Notes: generated by a model not told the origin, from the letters alone. Shown: positions 25,875-34,905, counted from the stretch's first letter. The stretch: DNA of 36,023 bases from Pseudomonas citronellolis (GCF_029335315.1 NZ_JARJLT010000161.1:1-36023); one strand, 5' to 3'. A program made the numbers and translations.

Positions 25875-27389
25875 TCAGGCGCTGGCCGGCTCACCGCCAC
25901 GGCGAGCCAGGCGGCGCCAGGCACGGTACAGCGGCAGGCCGAGCATCAGCGCCACCAGCGCCCAGGTGCCGATGGCGATGGGGCTGGACCAGAGGATGCC
26001 CAGTTCGCCGTTGGAGATCGACAGCGCGCGACGCAGGTTCTGCTCCATCAGCCCGCCGAGGATGAAGCCCAGCAGCAGCGGCGACAGCGGGAAGTCGAGC
26101 TTGCGCAGGATGTAGCCGAGGATGCCGATGGCCACCATCAGGAACAGGTCGAAGGTGGTGGCGTGCACCGCGTACACGCCGATCGCGGTGATGATCGCGA
26201 TGCCCGGCACCAGCGCCCAGTTCGGCACCGCGAGGATGCGGGTGAACACCCGCACCATCGGCACGTTGAGGATGATCAGCATCAGGTTGGCGACGAACAG
26301 CGAGGCGATCAGGCCCCAGACGATGTTCGGCTGCTCCTGGAACAGCAGCGGGCCGGGGGTGATGTTGTACAGGCTGAGCGCGCCGATCATCACCGCCGTG
26401 GTGCCCGAGCCGGGCACGCCCAAGGTCAGCATCGGCACCAGGGCGCCGCAGGCGGACGCGCCGATGGCGGTTTCCGGGGCGGCCAGGCCGCGCAGGTCGC
26501 CCTGGCCGAACTTGCCCTTGGCGCCGGCGTACTTCTTCTCGGTCATGTAGGCCACCGCGCTGGCCAGGGTGGCGCCGGCGCCGGGCAGCACGCCCATGAT
26601 GAAGCCGAGCAGGCCGCAGCGCAGGTTGACCACGAACACCGCGCCGGCTTCCTTGAGGTTGAACAGCATGCGCCCGCTGGCTTCCACGGCCTTGTGCCCG
26701 TGGTGGGTCTTTTCCAGCAGCAGGAGAATCTCGCTGACCGAGAACAGGCCCAGCACCAGCACCACGAACTGGATGCCGTCGGCGACGTGGATGCTGTCGA
26801 AGGTGAAGCGGTACACGCCGCTGTTGGCGTCGATGCCGACGCTCGACAGGAACAGCCCGAGCAGCGCCGCCAGCAGGGTCTTCAAAGGCCGGTCGCCGGC
26901 CAGGCCGCCGAGCGCGACTATGGCGAAGACCATCAGCACGAAGTACTCCGCCGGGCCGAAGGCGATCGCCCACTTCGCCAGCAGCGGGGCGAACAGCACC
27001 ATACCGCAGGTGGCGATGAAAGCGCCGATGAACGAGCTCCAGGCCGACAGTGACAGCGCCACGCCGGCCAGGCCCTGGCGCGCCATGGGGTAGCCGTCGA
27101 GGGTGGTCATCACCGTGGACGCCTCGCCGGGGATGTTCAGCAGGATCGAGGAAATCCGCCCGCCGTATTCGCAGCCCAGGTACACTGCGGCCAGCAGGAT
27201 CAGCGCCGACTCCGGCGGCAGGCCGAGGGCGAAGGCCACCGGAATCAGCAGCGCCACGCCGTTGATCGGGCCCAGGCCCGGCAGCAGGCCGACCACGGTG
27301 CCGATCAGCGTGCCGATCAGTGCGGTGATGAGGTTGTAGGGGCTCAGGGCGACGCCGAAGCCCTGGCCGAGATAACCCAGCGTATCCAT
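25875..27389 (-). CDS. tctA: Tripartite tricarboxylate transporter, large membrane subunit
   Basis: This 504-residue subunit has the TctA length and about eleven or twelve membrane helices. Signature stretches are GLLPGLGPINGVALLIPVAF and LLNIPGEASTVMTTLDGYPMARQG in the first repeat, and GVLPGAGATLASAVAYMTEKK and LTLGVPGSGTTAVMIGAL in the second (GxxPGxG pairs). It forms the transport channel for citrate and related tricarboxylates, using the TctC binding protein and a sodium or proton gradient. AGGAGG 5 bases before the ATG at 27389 sets the start. It is last in opdH-tctC-tctB-tctA and is followed by a terminator. Confidence 0.93.
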   Translation of the reverse strand: MDTLGYLGQGFGVALSPYNLITALIGTLIGTVVGLLPGLGPINGVALLIPVAFALGLPPESALILLAAVYLGCEYGGRISSILLNIPGEASTVMTTLDGYPMARQGLAGVALSLSAWSSFIGAFIATCGMVLFAPLLAKWAIAFGPAEYFVLMVFAIVALGGLAGDRPLKTLLAALLGLFLSSVGIDANSGVYRFTFDSIHVADGIQFVVLVLGLFSVSEILLLLEKTHHGHKAVEASGRMLFNLKEAGAVFVVNLRCGLLGFIMGVLPGAGATLASAVAYMTEKKYAGAKGKFGQGDLRGLAAPETAIGASACGALVPMLTLGVPGSGTTAVMIGALSLYNITPGPLLFQEQPNIVWGLIASLFVANLMLIILNVPMVRVFTRILAVPNWALVPGIAIITAIGVYAVHATTFDLFLMVAIGILGYILRKLDFPLSPLLLGFILGGLMEQNLRRALSISNGELGILWSSPIAIGTWALVALMLGLPLYRAWRRLARRGGEPASA

Positions 27390-27399
27390 GACGGCCTCC

Positions 27400-27870
27400 T
27401 CAGAAGGGCAGGAAGTCGAGGACGCCACGCGGCAGCGGGACGTCCAGCGAACGGTCGAAGAGCAGGTACAGGCCGATGCTCAGCAGCGTGCAGGTGAGCA
27501 CGCTGAGCGCCGGCCTGCCGCCGTAGAGCAGGGCGATGAAGCTGCCCACCAGGGCGCTGGCGAGGATGAAGCCCAGCGGCTCGAAGAGCCCGGCGTAGAC
27601 CAGCAGCAGGCCGACGCAGGCCACCACCTTGCGCAGCAGCGCGCCTTCCAGCGGCGCTTCGTCGTCGTGGCGCGCCGGGGCGGGGCGCAGGATCAGCCAG
27701 GCCAGGCCGATCACCATCAGCGCCAGGCACAGCAGCGGGTAGGCGCGCGGGCCCACCGGTTCGTAGGAGAAGGGCGCCTGGTAGTTCCAGGCGATGGTCG
27801 CGAGGCCGAGACAGGCCAGCAGCCAGGCAGCGGCGAACAGCCGCTGCGGCAGCGAGTGGGGGGCGTGCAT
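27400..27870 (-). CDS. tctB: Tripartite tricarboxylate transporter, small membrane subunit
   Basis: This 156-residue protein has four membrane helices (about 12-30, 44-62, 81-108 and 118-142). It matches TctB in size and in the position of its charged loop (RPAPARHDDEAPLEGALLRK) between helices 2 and 3. It stabilises or assists TctA in the inner membrane. GAGGA precedes the ATG. It is 17 bp after tctC and 10 bp before tctA. TctB proteins are poorly conserved, so the assignment leans on context. Confidence 0.9.
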   Translation of the reverse strand: MHAPHSLPQRLFAAAWLLACLGLATIAWNYQAPFSYEPVGPRAYPLLCLALMVIGLAWLILRPAPARHDDEAPLEGALLRKVVACVGLLLVYAGLFEPLGFILASALVGSFIALLYGGRPALSVLTCTLLSIGLYLLFDRSLDVPLPRGVLDFLPF

Positions 27871-27887
27871 GGGGGTGTCCTCGCGGC

Positions 27888-28865
27888 TTACTGGATCAGG
27901 CCGAAGTCATGGGCCAGCTGGCGGTAGCGGGCGACCTGCTGCTTGACGTAGGTGTCCAGCTCCGGCCCGGTCATGGCGAAGGGGAACAGCTCGCGCTGGT
28001 CGCGCAGCTTGGCGAAGTCCTCGGAGGCCAGCAGCTTGTCGAACGAGGCCTTCCAGAACTGGTACTCCTCGTCGCTGACCTTGGGCCCGACGTAGAAGCC
28101 GCGCACCACCGGCCAGACGATGTCGAAGCCCTGCTCCTTGGCGGTGGGGATGTCCTGCATGCCTTCGTCCTGCAGGCGTTGCTCGGCGAACACCGCGAGC
28201 AGGCGCATCTTGCCGGCGCGGATGTGCGGCATGGAGTCGGAGATGTCCGTGCTGCCGACCTGGATGTGCCCGCCGAGCAGCGCCGTGGCGATCTCGCCGC
28301 CGCCTTCCAGGGCGACGTAGCGCAGCTGCTTGGGGTCGATGCCGGCGGCCTTGGCGACCAGCGCGGTCTGCATCCAGTCCTGGCTGCCGACGGTGCCGCC
28401 GGAGCCGATCACCACCTTGCCGGGGTCGGCCTTCAGCGCGGCCACCAGGTCGGCGAGGTTCTTGTACGGCGAGTCGTTGCGCACGGCGATGGCGCCGTAG
28501 CTGGTGCCGATGGCGGCCAGCCACTTCACCGCGTTCTCGTCGTAGCGGCCGAACTTGCCCTGGGCCAGGTTCAGCAGCGAGCCGCTGGAGAAGGCGGTGA
28601 TGCTGTTGCCGTCGGCCGGGCGCTGGGCGACCACGGCGTTGTAGGCGACCGCGCCGACGCCGCCGGGCATGTAGGTGACGCGCATCGGGCTGGACAGCAG
28701 CTTCTCGTCCAGCAGGGCGCTCTGCGCCAGCTTGCAGGTCAGGTCGAAACCGCCGCCGGGGGCGGCCGGGGCGATGCATTCCGGGCGCTTGGGCTCGGCC
28801 TGGGCGGCGCCGGCGAGCAGCGCGCCGGCGGCGAGCAGCAGGGACAGGGAGCGGAGCTTGGTCAT
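27888..28865 (-). CDS. tctC: Tricarboxylate-binding periplasmic protein
   Basis: This 325-residue Bug/TctC-family protein has a signal peptide ending AQA (about residue 22). Family motifs are CIAPAAPGGGFDLTCKLAQ, MPGGVGAVAYNAVVAQRPADG and GSGGTVGSQDWMQTALVAK; these bind the carboxylate ligand between two lobes. It captures citrate or a similar acid for TctAB. GAGG lies 9 bases before the ATG at 28865. An A-rich Hfq/Crc-type motif adjoins the ribosome site, suggesting catabolite repression. It lies 26 bp after opdH on the same strand. Confidence 0.92.
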   Translation of the reverse strand: MTKLRSLSLLLAAGALLAGAAQAEPKRPECIAPAAPGGGFDLTCKLAQSALLDEKLLSSPMRVTYMPGGVGAVAYNAVVAQRPADGNSITAFSSGSLLNLAQGKFGRYDENAVKWLAAIGTSYGAIAVRNDSPYKNLADLVAALKADPGKVVIGSGGTVGSQDWMQTALVAKAAGIDPKQLRYVALEGGGEIATALLGGHIQVGSTDISDSMPHIRAGKMRLLAVFAEQRLQDEGMQDIPTAKEQGFDIVWPVVRGFYVGPKVSDEEYQFWKASFDKLLASEDFAKLRDQRELFPFAMTGPELDTYVKQQVARYRQLAHDFGLIQ

Positions 28866-28878
28866 GTGCGGGGCCTCG

Positions 28879-28893
28879 TTCTTGTTGTTGTTT
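28879..28893 (-). promoter_or_regulatory. Hfq/Crc-type A-rich motif before tctC
   Basis: The minus-strand sequence AAACAACAACAAGAA directly precedes the GAGG ribosome site of tctC. It fits the AAnAAnAA pattern bound by Hfq with Crc in Pseudomonas to block translation during growth on preferred carbon sources. Confidence 0.65.
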
Positions 28894-30184
28894 ACCAGAT
28901 CGCCAGGGAATAGGTCAGGTAGACCCGGGTCTCGTCGGCGTTGCGGGCGAAGTTGGAGCGATAGGTGGCGTTGCGCAGGCGCACGCCGAAGTCCTTCAGC
29001 GGGCCGCTCTGCACCACGTACTTGAGGTCGGTGTTGCGCTCCCATTCGCGGCCTTCGCCGCTGCGCCCGTTGACCTCGGCGTTGTCGCCCTTGAGGTAGC
29101 GGTTCATCAGGGTCAGGCCGGGCAGGCCGAGGGCGGCGAAGTCGAAGTCGTGGCGCAGTTGCCAGGAACGCTCGTGGGCCTCGGCGAAGTCGCCGACCTG
29201 GACGAAGTTCACCAGGTAGGGGTTGCTGCCGTCGATGTAGGGGAAGGAGGTGTCGCCGTCCATCTGCTGCCAGCCGACGCTGAACTTGTTGGCGCCGATG
29301 GCGTAGCCGAGCATGAAGTTGAACGAGCGGTTGTCGATGCGGCCGCCGCGCGCGGCGCCGTCGTCGTCGCTGATCGCCAGGCGCCAGTCGCTGCTCAGCT
29401 TGCCCTCGCCCAGCTTGTGGCTGGTGAGCAGGCCGACGAAATGCTGGCGGTACACCTCGTCCAGTTCGGCGTAGTGGTAGCGGCCGCTGAAGTGCTCGTC
29501 GAAGCGGTAGTCGCCGCCGGCCAGGTCGTAGTGCTCGCCGGCCACGGCGCCGCTGAAGCGCTTGTTCTTGTTGTTCAGCGCCAGGTCCTGGTAGTCGGTG
29601 GAGTCGCGGTCCTTGGCCTTCTCCAGGCGCCCGCCGGTGAAGTCCAGGCCGGGCAGGTCGCGGGACTCCAGCAGGCCGCCTTCGAAGGTCTGCGGGAACA
29701 GGCGGCTGTCGTTGGGCTGCAGGGTCGGCAGGTCGGGGATCAGGCTGCCCAGGCGCAGCTCGGTCTTCGAAATCTTGAACTTGGCGGTCAGGCCGAGCTT
29801 GCTGTACTCGTCGGCGGCGCGGCCGTCGTCGTGGGTCGGCAGCAGGCCGCTGCCGGTGCGGTCGGGGCTGGAGTCGAGCTTCAGGCCGAGCATGCCCATG
29901 GCGTCCAGGCCGACGCCGATCGTGCCGTCGGTGAAGCCGGACTGGTAGTCGAGGATGAAACCCTGCGCCCACTCCTCGCGCTTGGACTGGCCGGCGCCGT
30001 CGCGGAAGTCGCGGTTGAAGTAGATGTTCTGCGCTTGCAGCTTGAGGCTGCTGTCTTCGATGAAGCCGGAAGCGTTGGCTTCGCCGGCGAGACCGCCGAG
30101 GGCCAGGGCCGCGCCGAAGCCGGCGGGGAAGACGCGAGTGAATGCGGGAACGGCCGCGCGGGCCTTGTGCTGGACAGGCAGCAT
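28892..30184 (-). CDS. opdH: OprD-family porin for tricarboxylates
   Basis: This 430-residue outer-membrane porin has a signal region ending ANA and an OprD-family 18-strand barrel. Typical stretches are SGFIEDSSLKLQAQNIYFNRDFRD at the mature start (spanned in part), DGTIGVGLDAMGMLGLKLDSS, and a C-terminus YLTYSLAIW. OpdH in P. aeruginosa lets citrate, isocitrate and cis-aconitate cross the outer membrane, and the neighbouring tctCBA and tctDE genes match that locus. CGGAGT precedes the ATG, and a second Hfq/Crc-type motif overlaps the leader. It is first in the operon. Substrate is from synteny. Confidence 0.9.
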   Translation of the reverse strand: MLPVQHKARAAVPAFTRVFPAGFGAALALGGLAGEANASGFIEDSSLKLQAQNIYFNRDFRDGAGQSKREEWAQGFILDYQSGFTDGTIGVGLDAMGMLGLKLDSSPDRTGSGLLPTHDDGRAADEYSKLGLTAKFKISKTELRLGSLIPDLPTLQPNDSRLFPQTFEGGLLESRDLPGLDFTGGRLEKAKDRDSTDYQDLALNNKNKRFSGAVAGEHYDLAGGDYRFDEHFSGRYHYAELDEVYRQHFVGLLTSHKLGEGKLSSDWRLAISDDDGAARGGRIDNRSFNFMLGYAIGANKFSVGWQQMDGDTSFPYIDGSNPYLVNFVQVGDFAEAHERSWQLRHDFDFAALGLPGLTLMNRYLKGDNAEVNGRSGEGREWERNTDLKYVVQSGPLKDFGVRLRNATYRSNFARNADETRVYLTYSLAIW

Positions 30185-30196
30185 GGGTGGACTCCG

Positions 30197-30212
30197 TTTC
30201 TTGTTCTTGTTT
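30197..30212 (-). promoter_or_regulatory. Hfq/Crc-type A-rich motif before opdH
   Basis: The minus-strand sequence AAACAAGAACAAGAAA lies 13-28 bases upstream of the opdH ATG, directly before the CGGAGT ribosome site. It is made of ARN triplets as bound by the distal face of Hfq. Its match with the tctC motif suggests one catabolite-repression mechanism for the whole operon. Confidence 0.65.
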
Positions 30213-30308
30213 GTGTCACGGTGGCGCCACGCCGCCAGCCGAATCGGGACGATCTGCGTCGTCTGCCGGCGATCCTAGCGCCGCTGCCTTTCACCAGGCT
30301 TTCAGCCG

Positions 30309-30336
30309 TTCACAGGCGATCACATGCGGTTACACT
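30309..30336 (+). promoter_or_regulatory. tctDE promoter
   Basis: A -35 TTCACA (30309-30314) and a -10 TACACT (30331-30336) are 16 bp apart, 38 bp upstream of the tctD GTG. TCACA occurs twice with a 10-bp period (30310-30314 and 30320-30324), a possible TctD site for autoregulation. Confidence 0.5.
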
Positions 30337-30373
30337 GCGCCGAACCATCCGCTTCCGAACGAGGAAATCCGCC

Positions 30374-31045
30374 GTGCGTATCCTTCTGGTCGAAGACCAT
30401 CCGCAGCTGGGCGAAAGCGTGCAGCTGGCCCTCAAGGGCGCCGGCTGGACGGTGGACCTGCTGCGCGACGGCGTGGCCGCCGACCTGGCCCTGGCCAGCG
30501 AGGAGTACGCCCTGGCGATCCTCGACGTGGGCTTGCCGCGCCTCGACGGCTTCGAGGTGCTGGCGCGCCTGCGCGGGCGCGGCAAGACCCTGCCGGTGCT
30601 GATGCTGACCGCGCGCGGCGAGGTGAAGGATCGCGTCCACGGCCTCAACCTCGGCGCCGACGACTACCTGGCCAAGCCCTTCGAGCTGAGCGAACTGGAA
30701 GCGCGGGTCAAGGCCTTGCTGCGGCGCAGCGTGCTCGGCGGCGAGCAGCAGCAGAGTTGCGGTGATCTGGTCTACGACCTCGGTGCGCGGCGCTTCAGCC
30801 TGGCCGGCGAGGCGCTGGCCCTGACCTCCCGCGAGCAGGCCGTGCTGGAGGCGCTGATCGCCCGCCCGGGCCGCGTGCTGAGCAAGGAACAACTGGCCGC
30901 CCAGGTGTTCGGCCTGGACCAGGACGCCAGCGCCGACGCCATCGAAATCTACGTGCACCGCCTGCGCAAGAAGCTCGAAGGCGGCGCGGTGCGCATCGTC
31001 ACCTTCCGTGGCCTGGGCTACCTGCTCGAGGCCGTGGATGGCTGA
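30374..31045 (+). CDS. tctD: Response regulator of tricarboxylate transport
   Basis: This 223-residue OmpR-family regulator has an acidic pocket in LLVEDHP, phospho-acceptor Asp51 (LAILDVGLP), Thr in LMLTARG and Lys in DYLAKPFE. A C-terminal winged helix follows (LTSREQAVLEALIARPGRVLSKEQLAAQVFG...EIYVHRLRKKL). It is the TctD type that controls the tctCBA operon. The start is a GTG at 30374 with GAGGAAA at 30361-30367; no ATG fits the receiver domain. It is divergent from opdH. tctE begins 8 bp before its stop. Confidence 0.9.
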   Translation: MRILLVEDHPQLGESVQLALKGAGWTVDLLRDGVAADLALASEEYALAILDVGLPRLDGFEVLARLRGRGKTLPVLMLTARGEVKDRVHGLNLGADDYLAKPFELSELEARVKALLRRSVLGGEQQQSCGDLVYDLGARRFSLAGEALALTSREQAVLEALIARPGRVLSKEQLAAQVFGLDQDASADAIEIYVHRLRKKLEGGAVRIVTFRGLGYLLEAVDG

Positions 31046-32447
31046 GCGGCGCCTGGCCTTGCCGGGCTCCGGCAGCCTGCGCTGGCGGCTGCTCTGGCGC
31101 CTCGGCGGGCTGCTGCTGATCCTGCTGCTGCTGGGCAGCCTGAGCACCTACCAGCGCGCCCGCAACGCCTCCGACATCGCCTACGACCGCACCCTGCTGG
31201 CCTCGGCGCGGAACATCGCCGACGGCCTCTACGACAGCGACGGCATGTTGCGCGCCAACGTGCCCTACGTGGCGCTGGACAGCTTCGCCTACGACAGCGC
31301 CGGGCGCATCTTCTACCAGGTGATCGACACCCGCGGGCAGTCGATCTCCGGCTACGAGAACCTGCCGGCGCCACCGCCCGGCACGCCGCGCACCGACGAC
31401 TACCCGGCGCTGGCGCGTTTCTACGACAGCGAGTACCAGGGCCAGGGCGTGCGCGTGGTCAGCCTGTCGCAGCCGGTCAGCCAGCCGACGGTCAACGGCA
31501 TGGCCGAGATCCGCGTGGCCGAGACCCTCGGCGCCCGCGAGCGCCTGGCCCGCGAACTGCTCGCCGACACCCTGCTGAACCTGGCGCTGTCGGCGCTGGC
31601 CGCGCTGGCCATGGTCTGGTACGCGGTGAGCGCCGGCCTGCGCCCGCTCGACCGCCTGCGCGCGGCGGTGGCCGAGCGCCAGGCCGACGACCTGCGGCCG
31701 CTGCCGGAAGTCGCCGTGCAACGCGAGCTGCGCCCGCTGGTGACGGCACTGAACCATTTCACCGTGCGCCTGCGCAGCCTGTTCGAGCGCCAGTCGCAGT
31801 TCATCGCCGACGCCTCCCACGAGCTGCGCACGCCCCTGGCCGCGCTCAAGGCGCGCCTGGAGCTGGGCTTGCGCGAGCAAGAGCCGCAGCGTTGGCGGGA
31901 AACCCTGCAGGCGGCGGTGCAGGACACCGACCGGGTCACCGGCCTGGCCAACCAGCTGCTGTCGCTGGCGCGGGTAGAGAGTGGCGCGCGCGCCATCGCC
32001 GAGGGCGGCGGCGAATCCATCGAGCTGGGCCGTCTGGCCCGCGAGCAAGGTATGGTGCTGGCGCCGCTGGCCCACGCGCGCGGCGTGGCGCTGGCCCTGG
32101 AGGCGGAGCGGCCGGTGTGGATCAAGGGCGACCCGACGCTGCTCCACGAACTGCTCGACAACCTGGTGGGCAACGCCCTGGACCATGCGACCGGCAACGT
32201 GGTGATTCGCGTGGTCGCGCCGGCGCTGCTGGAAGTGGAAGACGACGGGCCGGGGATTCCGGCGGAGGAGCGCGACAAGGTGTTCGGCCGCTTCTACCGG
32301 CGTCGCCAGGAAGGCACCGGGCTGGGCCTGGCGATCGTCGGCGAGGTCTGCGCCGCGCACCGGGCGAACATCGAACTGGCCCACGGCGAGCTGGGCGGGC
32401 TGCTGGTGCGGGTGAGCTTCCCGGCGGAGGAGCCCAGGTTCGATTAG
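31038..32447 (+). CDS. tctE: Sensor histidine kinase of tricarboxylate transport
   Basis: This 469-residue kinase has membrane helix 1 (about 18-37), a periplasmic 2CSK_N-type sensor (about 38-175) and membrane helix 2 (about 178-200). A HAMP region follows (about 200-250), then a HisKA domain with His261 in ADASHELRTPLAALKARLE. The ATPase domain has an N box (LLDNLVGNALDHA), G1 (DDGPGI) and G2 (GTGLGLAIV). It should sense citrate-like acids and phosphorylate TctD. The start overlaps tctD by 8 bp, with GAGG 7 bases before. The layout is that of the TctE/QseC group. Confidence 0.9.
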   Translation: MAERRLALPGSGSLRWRLLWRLGGLLLILLLLGSLSTYQRARNASDIAYDRTLLASARNIADGLYDSDGMLRANVPYVALDSFAYDSAGRIFYQVIDTRGQSISGYENLPAPPPGTPRTDDYPALARFYDSEYQGQGVRVVSLSQPVSQPTVNGMAEIRVAETLGARERLARELLADTLLNLALSALAALAMVWYAVSAGLRPLDRLRAAVAERQADDLRPLPEVAVQRELRPLVTALNHFTVRLRSLFERQSQFIADASHELRTPLAALKARLELGLREQEPQRWRETLQAAVQDTDRVTGLANQLLSLARVESGARAIAEGGGESIELGRLAREQGMVLAPLAHARGVALALEAERPVWIKGDPTLLHELLDNLVGNALDHATGNVVIRVVAPALLEVEDDGPGIPAEERDKVFGRFYRRRQEGTGLGLAIVGEVCAAHRANIELAHGELGGLLVRVSFPAEEPRFD

Positions 32448-32615
32448 GTGGGGGGAGAGGTATCAGTGCGCACCGAGGCGAACGTGTTTGCCGGCGAGCT
32501 TCGAATTGGCAGTCCACCCCGAACGGTCCCCTCTCCCTTCAGGGCGGGGCGCGCAGCCGAGGGTTAGAGAGAGGGGAGGAGTCAATCCAGAGGCCGAAGC
32601 TCCCGCCAGACACCA

Positions 32616-32640
32616 TTCGCGAGCAAGCTCGCTCCTACGA
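32616..32640. repeat. REP-like element
   Basis: TTCGCGAGCAAGC with its GCTCGCTCCTACGA continuation is the same core as at 12711-12732. It lies in the 212-bp gap between the convergent tctE and HDOD genes, where no other gene is seen. Confidence 0.7.
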
Positions 32641-32659
32641 AAAGCGAGTGCCCGAGCGG

Positions 32660-33496
32660 TTACTGCAACATCCCCATCGCCGCTTCCATCGCCGCCGACA
32701 GGTCCTCGTCCTCGCTGAGGTTGGCGTTCGGGTCGATGCCCAGCTTGGCGAAGGCTGGGATGCCGCTCCAGTCCATCTCGGTGTACGGATGCTGGCTGCC
32801 CAGGTAGCTCTGCAGCGTGGCGACCTGGACGATGTCCACGTAGTCGGCCTTGCCCGAGTCGCGCTGGAAGTTCAGGTACTGGCCGGGCACCGCGGCGATC
32901 GGCGCGGGGAATTCCCAGGCCTTGAGGATGCGGTCGCCGATGATCGGGTGGATGCGCTCGATCACGTGGTTGAGGCTGATCGAGTCGGCCAGCAGTTCGC
33001 CGTGTTCCTCGGCGTAGGTGAGGATCGGCAGCACGCCGATCTGGTGCACCAGGCCGGCCAGGGTCGCCTGGTCAGGCATCAGCCGGGTGTAGTGGCGGCA
33101 CAGGGCGTGGCAGATGCCGGCGATCTCGGTGCTCTTGTTCCACACCTCGCGCATCTTGCGGTCGACCACGTCGGAGGTGGCCTGGAACATCTGCTCCATG
33201 GCCAGGCCGGTGGCCAGGTTGCTGGTGTAGTTGATGCCCAGGCGGCCGATGGCCATCTGCAGGTCGGTGATTTCCTTGTTGGTGCGCAGCAGCGGGCTGT
33301 TCACCACCTTGATGATGCGCGCGGTGAGGGCGGCGTCGTTGCCGATCACCTTGGCCAGGTCCTGGATGCTGATGTCCGGGTCTTCCGCCGCCTCGCGGAC
33401 CCGCAGTGCCACTTCCGGCAGGGTGGGCAGAACCAGCTCGTCGTTATCGATGGCCCGCAGCAGTTCCTGTTGTACTTTTTCGGCAAGCTTGCTCAT
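32660..33496 (-). CDS. HDOD-domain signalling protein
   Basis: This 278-residue protein is nearly all one HDOD domain: LPTLPEVALRVREAAEDPDISIQDLAKVIGNDAALTARIIKVVNSPLL at the start (about 23-70, spanned), then IGRLGI and LAGLVHQIGVLPIL in place of the catalytic HD pair. HDOD proteins lack nucleotide hydrolase activity and act as adaptors in signalling, motility or stress control. The acidic C-terminus (LSEDEDLSAAMEAAMGM) is low complexity. It is transcribed alone, 48 bp downstream of ygfZ on the same strand. Target unknown. Confidence 0.85.
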   Translation of the reverse strand: MSKLAEKVQQELLRAIDNDELVLPTLPEVALRVREAAEDPDISIQDLAKVIGNDAALTARIIKVVNSPLLRTNKEITDLQMAIGRLGINYTSNLATGLAMEQMFQATSDVVDRKMREVWNKSTEIAGICHALCRHYTRLMPDQATLAGLVHQIGVLPILTYAEEHGELLADSISLNHVIERIHPIIGDRILKAWEFPAPIAAVPGQYLNFQRDSGKADYVDIVQVATLQSYLGSQHPYTEMDWSGIPAFAKLGIDPNANLSEDEDLSAAMEAAMGMLQ

Positions 33497-33544
33497 GGCA
33501 TTTCCTTGAGGGACGCCGGGCTCCCCACCCGGCAGGCAATTCGG

Positions 33545-34489
33545 TCAGCGCTGGATTTCGCGGTCGCTGTCCAGCACGTAGGGCAGCGACAGCAGGCGCA
33601 GGGCCGGGCCGTCCTCGGCCTGGCCGAGGCGCACGCGGCCGTCGGCCACGGCGTCGTCCTGCAGCACCGCGAGCAGCTCGATGCCCTCGGCGGCGCGGGC
33701 GGCCAGCACCACTTCGCCGACGCTGCTGCCGTGCACCGGCGAGAACAGTTCGGCACCCGGCTCCGGCACTTCGGCGGCGTCCAGCGCGAGGCGATGCAGG
33801 CGGCGCTTGAGGCGGCCGAGGTACTGCATGCGCGCGACGATTTCCTGGCCGGTGTAGCAGCCTTTCTTGAAGCTCACGCCACCCACCGCCTGCAGGTTGA
33901 TCATCTGCGGGATGAACAGCTCGCGGGTGGCGCCGAAGACCTGGCCCACGCCGGCGCGCACCTGGCCCAGCAGCCAGTCGTTCAGGTTGCCTTCGGCGAG
34001 GCCGGCGTCCAGCGCCTCGCGCACTTCGCCGGCGCGCTCGGCCGGCACCCACAGCTCGGCGCGGCCCTGGCCGAGGCTGATCGCCAGCAGGTCGCCGTGG
34101 CGCGCCACGCGCTCGGCTTCGGCGGGCAGTTGCAGGCCTAGGCCGGCGAGCACCGCGTCAGCGCCGTTCAGGCCGAAGCGCAGCCAGGTGGCGCTGTCGT
34201 CGCTCAGGCTGGCCTTGGAGAACACCGCGTACTTCTTCAGGTCCGTCAGCTGCGCGTCGAGCAGCTCGGCGGCCATCGCCAGCAGGTAGCCATCGCCCTC
34301 GGCGAGGATGCGGAAGCTGGAGGTCATGCGCCCCTTGGGGGTGCAGCGACCGCCCAGGCTGGCGGTGTCCGCGTCGAGGTAATTGAGGTTGCAGGTCAGC
34401 TGGCCCTGGAGGAACTTGGCGGCGTCCGGGCCACGAACGGCGAGGACTCCTTCGTGGGTCAGGGCGGTGTAGAACGCGGAATCGGCCAT
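33545..34489 (-). CDS. ygfZ: Folate-dependent Fe-S cluster repair protein YgfZ
   Basis: This 314-residue protein of the GcvT-like YgfZ/CAF17 family has the diagnostic motif KGCYTGQE (209-216, Cys211), matching the essential Cys of E. coli YgfZ. It also has the N-terminal folate-fold segment [13 protein letters not shown] and RCTPKGRM. It helps maintain Fe-S enzymes in a tetrahydrofolate-dependent way. The ATG at 34489 begins MADSAFY; the frame upstream is open but overlaps the promoter. It is divergent from sdhE, the usual arrangement in gamma-proteobacteria, with a shared 161-bp control region. Confidence 0.92.
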   Translation of the reverse strand: MADSAFYTALTHEGVLAVRGPDAAKFLQGQLTCNLNYLDADTASLGGRCTPKGRMTSSFRILAEGDGYLLAMAAELLDAQLTDLKKYAVFSKASLSDDSATWLRFGLNGADAVLAGLGLQLPAEAERVARHGDLLAISLGQGRAELWVPAERAGEVREALDAGLAEGNLNDWLLGQVRAGVGQVFGATRELFIPQMINLQAVGGVSFKKGCYTGQEIVARMQYLGRLKRRLHRLALDAAEVPEPGAELFSPVHGSSVGEVVLAARAAEGIELLAVLQDDAVADGRVRLGQAEDGPALRLLSLPYVLDSDREIQR

Positions 34490-34519
34490 TGCGGGTCGCT
34501 GGAAGAAAGTTGGGGCCTC

Positions 34520-34548
34520 ATGATAGAGCCGGGGCTGGCGCTTGTCAG
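34520..34548 (-). promoter_or_regulatory. ygfZ promoter
   Basis: On the minus strand a -35 CTGACA (34548-34543) and a -10 TATCAT (34525-34520) are 17 bp apart, each matching the consensus at five of six positions. Confidence 0.65.
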
Positions 34549-34574
34549 CGGGTGCCGGCGGGCGGGGGCATGCG

Positions 34575-34580
34575 TATAAT
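34575..34580 (+). promoter_or_regulatory. sdhE -10 element
   Basis: A perfect TATAAT, 70 bp upstream of the sdhE ATG, in GC-rich surroundings. I could not find a good -35 at 16-18 bp; TTGTCA (34542-34547) is 27 bp away. Confidence 0.5.
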
Positions 34581-34650
34581 GCCGCTCGCTTCACGGATTC
34601 GGACTGGCGCCGTGCCGTGGGGCTTCCGATGTAGCGCCGAGGACCCGCAG

Positions 34651-34905
34651 ATGACCGACGAAACCGAACTGAAACGACTCTTCTGGCACAGCCGCCGCGG
34701 CATGCTGGAGCTGGACGTGCTGCTGGTGCCCTTCGTGCAGGAGGTCTACCCGGGCCTGGACGCCGAGAACCAGGCGCGTTTCCGCAAGCTGCTGGAGTGC
34801 GAGGACCAGGACATGTTCGGCTGGTTCATGCAGCGCGGCGAGCCGGAAGACGCCGACCTGCGCCACATCGTGCGCATGATCCTGGACCGTGTCCAACCGA
34901 AGTGA
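34651..34905 (+). CDS. sdhE: Succinate dehydrogenase flavinylation factor
   Basis: This 84-residue protein matches SdhE/YgfY: the conserved RGMLELD (residues 16-22, with the essential RGxxE), [12 protein letters not shown] near the middle, and a C-terminal helix. It promotes covalent FAD attachment to SdhA and FrdA. GAGGA precedes the ATG at 34651. It is the first gene with ygfX, whose GTG start lies 17 bp inside its end. It faces ygfZ divergently. Confidence 0.92.
   Translation: MTDETELKRLFWHSRRGMLELDVLLVPFVQEVYPGLDAENQARFRKLLECEDQDMFGWFMQRGEPEDADLRHIVRMILDRVQPK

Noticed and set aside
34542-34580. TTGTCA and TATAAT as a complete sdhE promoter
   Set aside because: The spacing is 27 bp, too long for sigma-70; only the -10 is kept.
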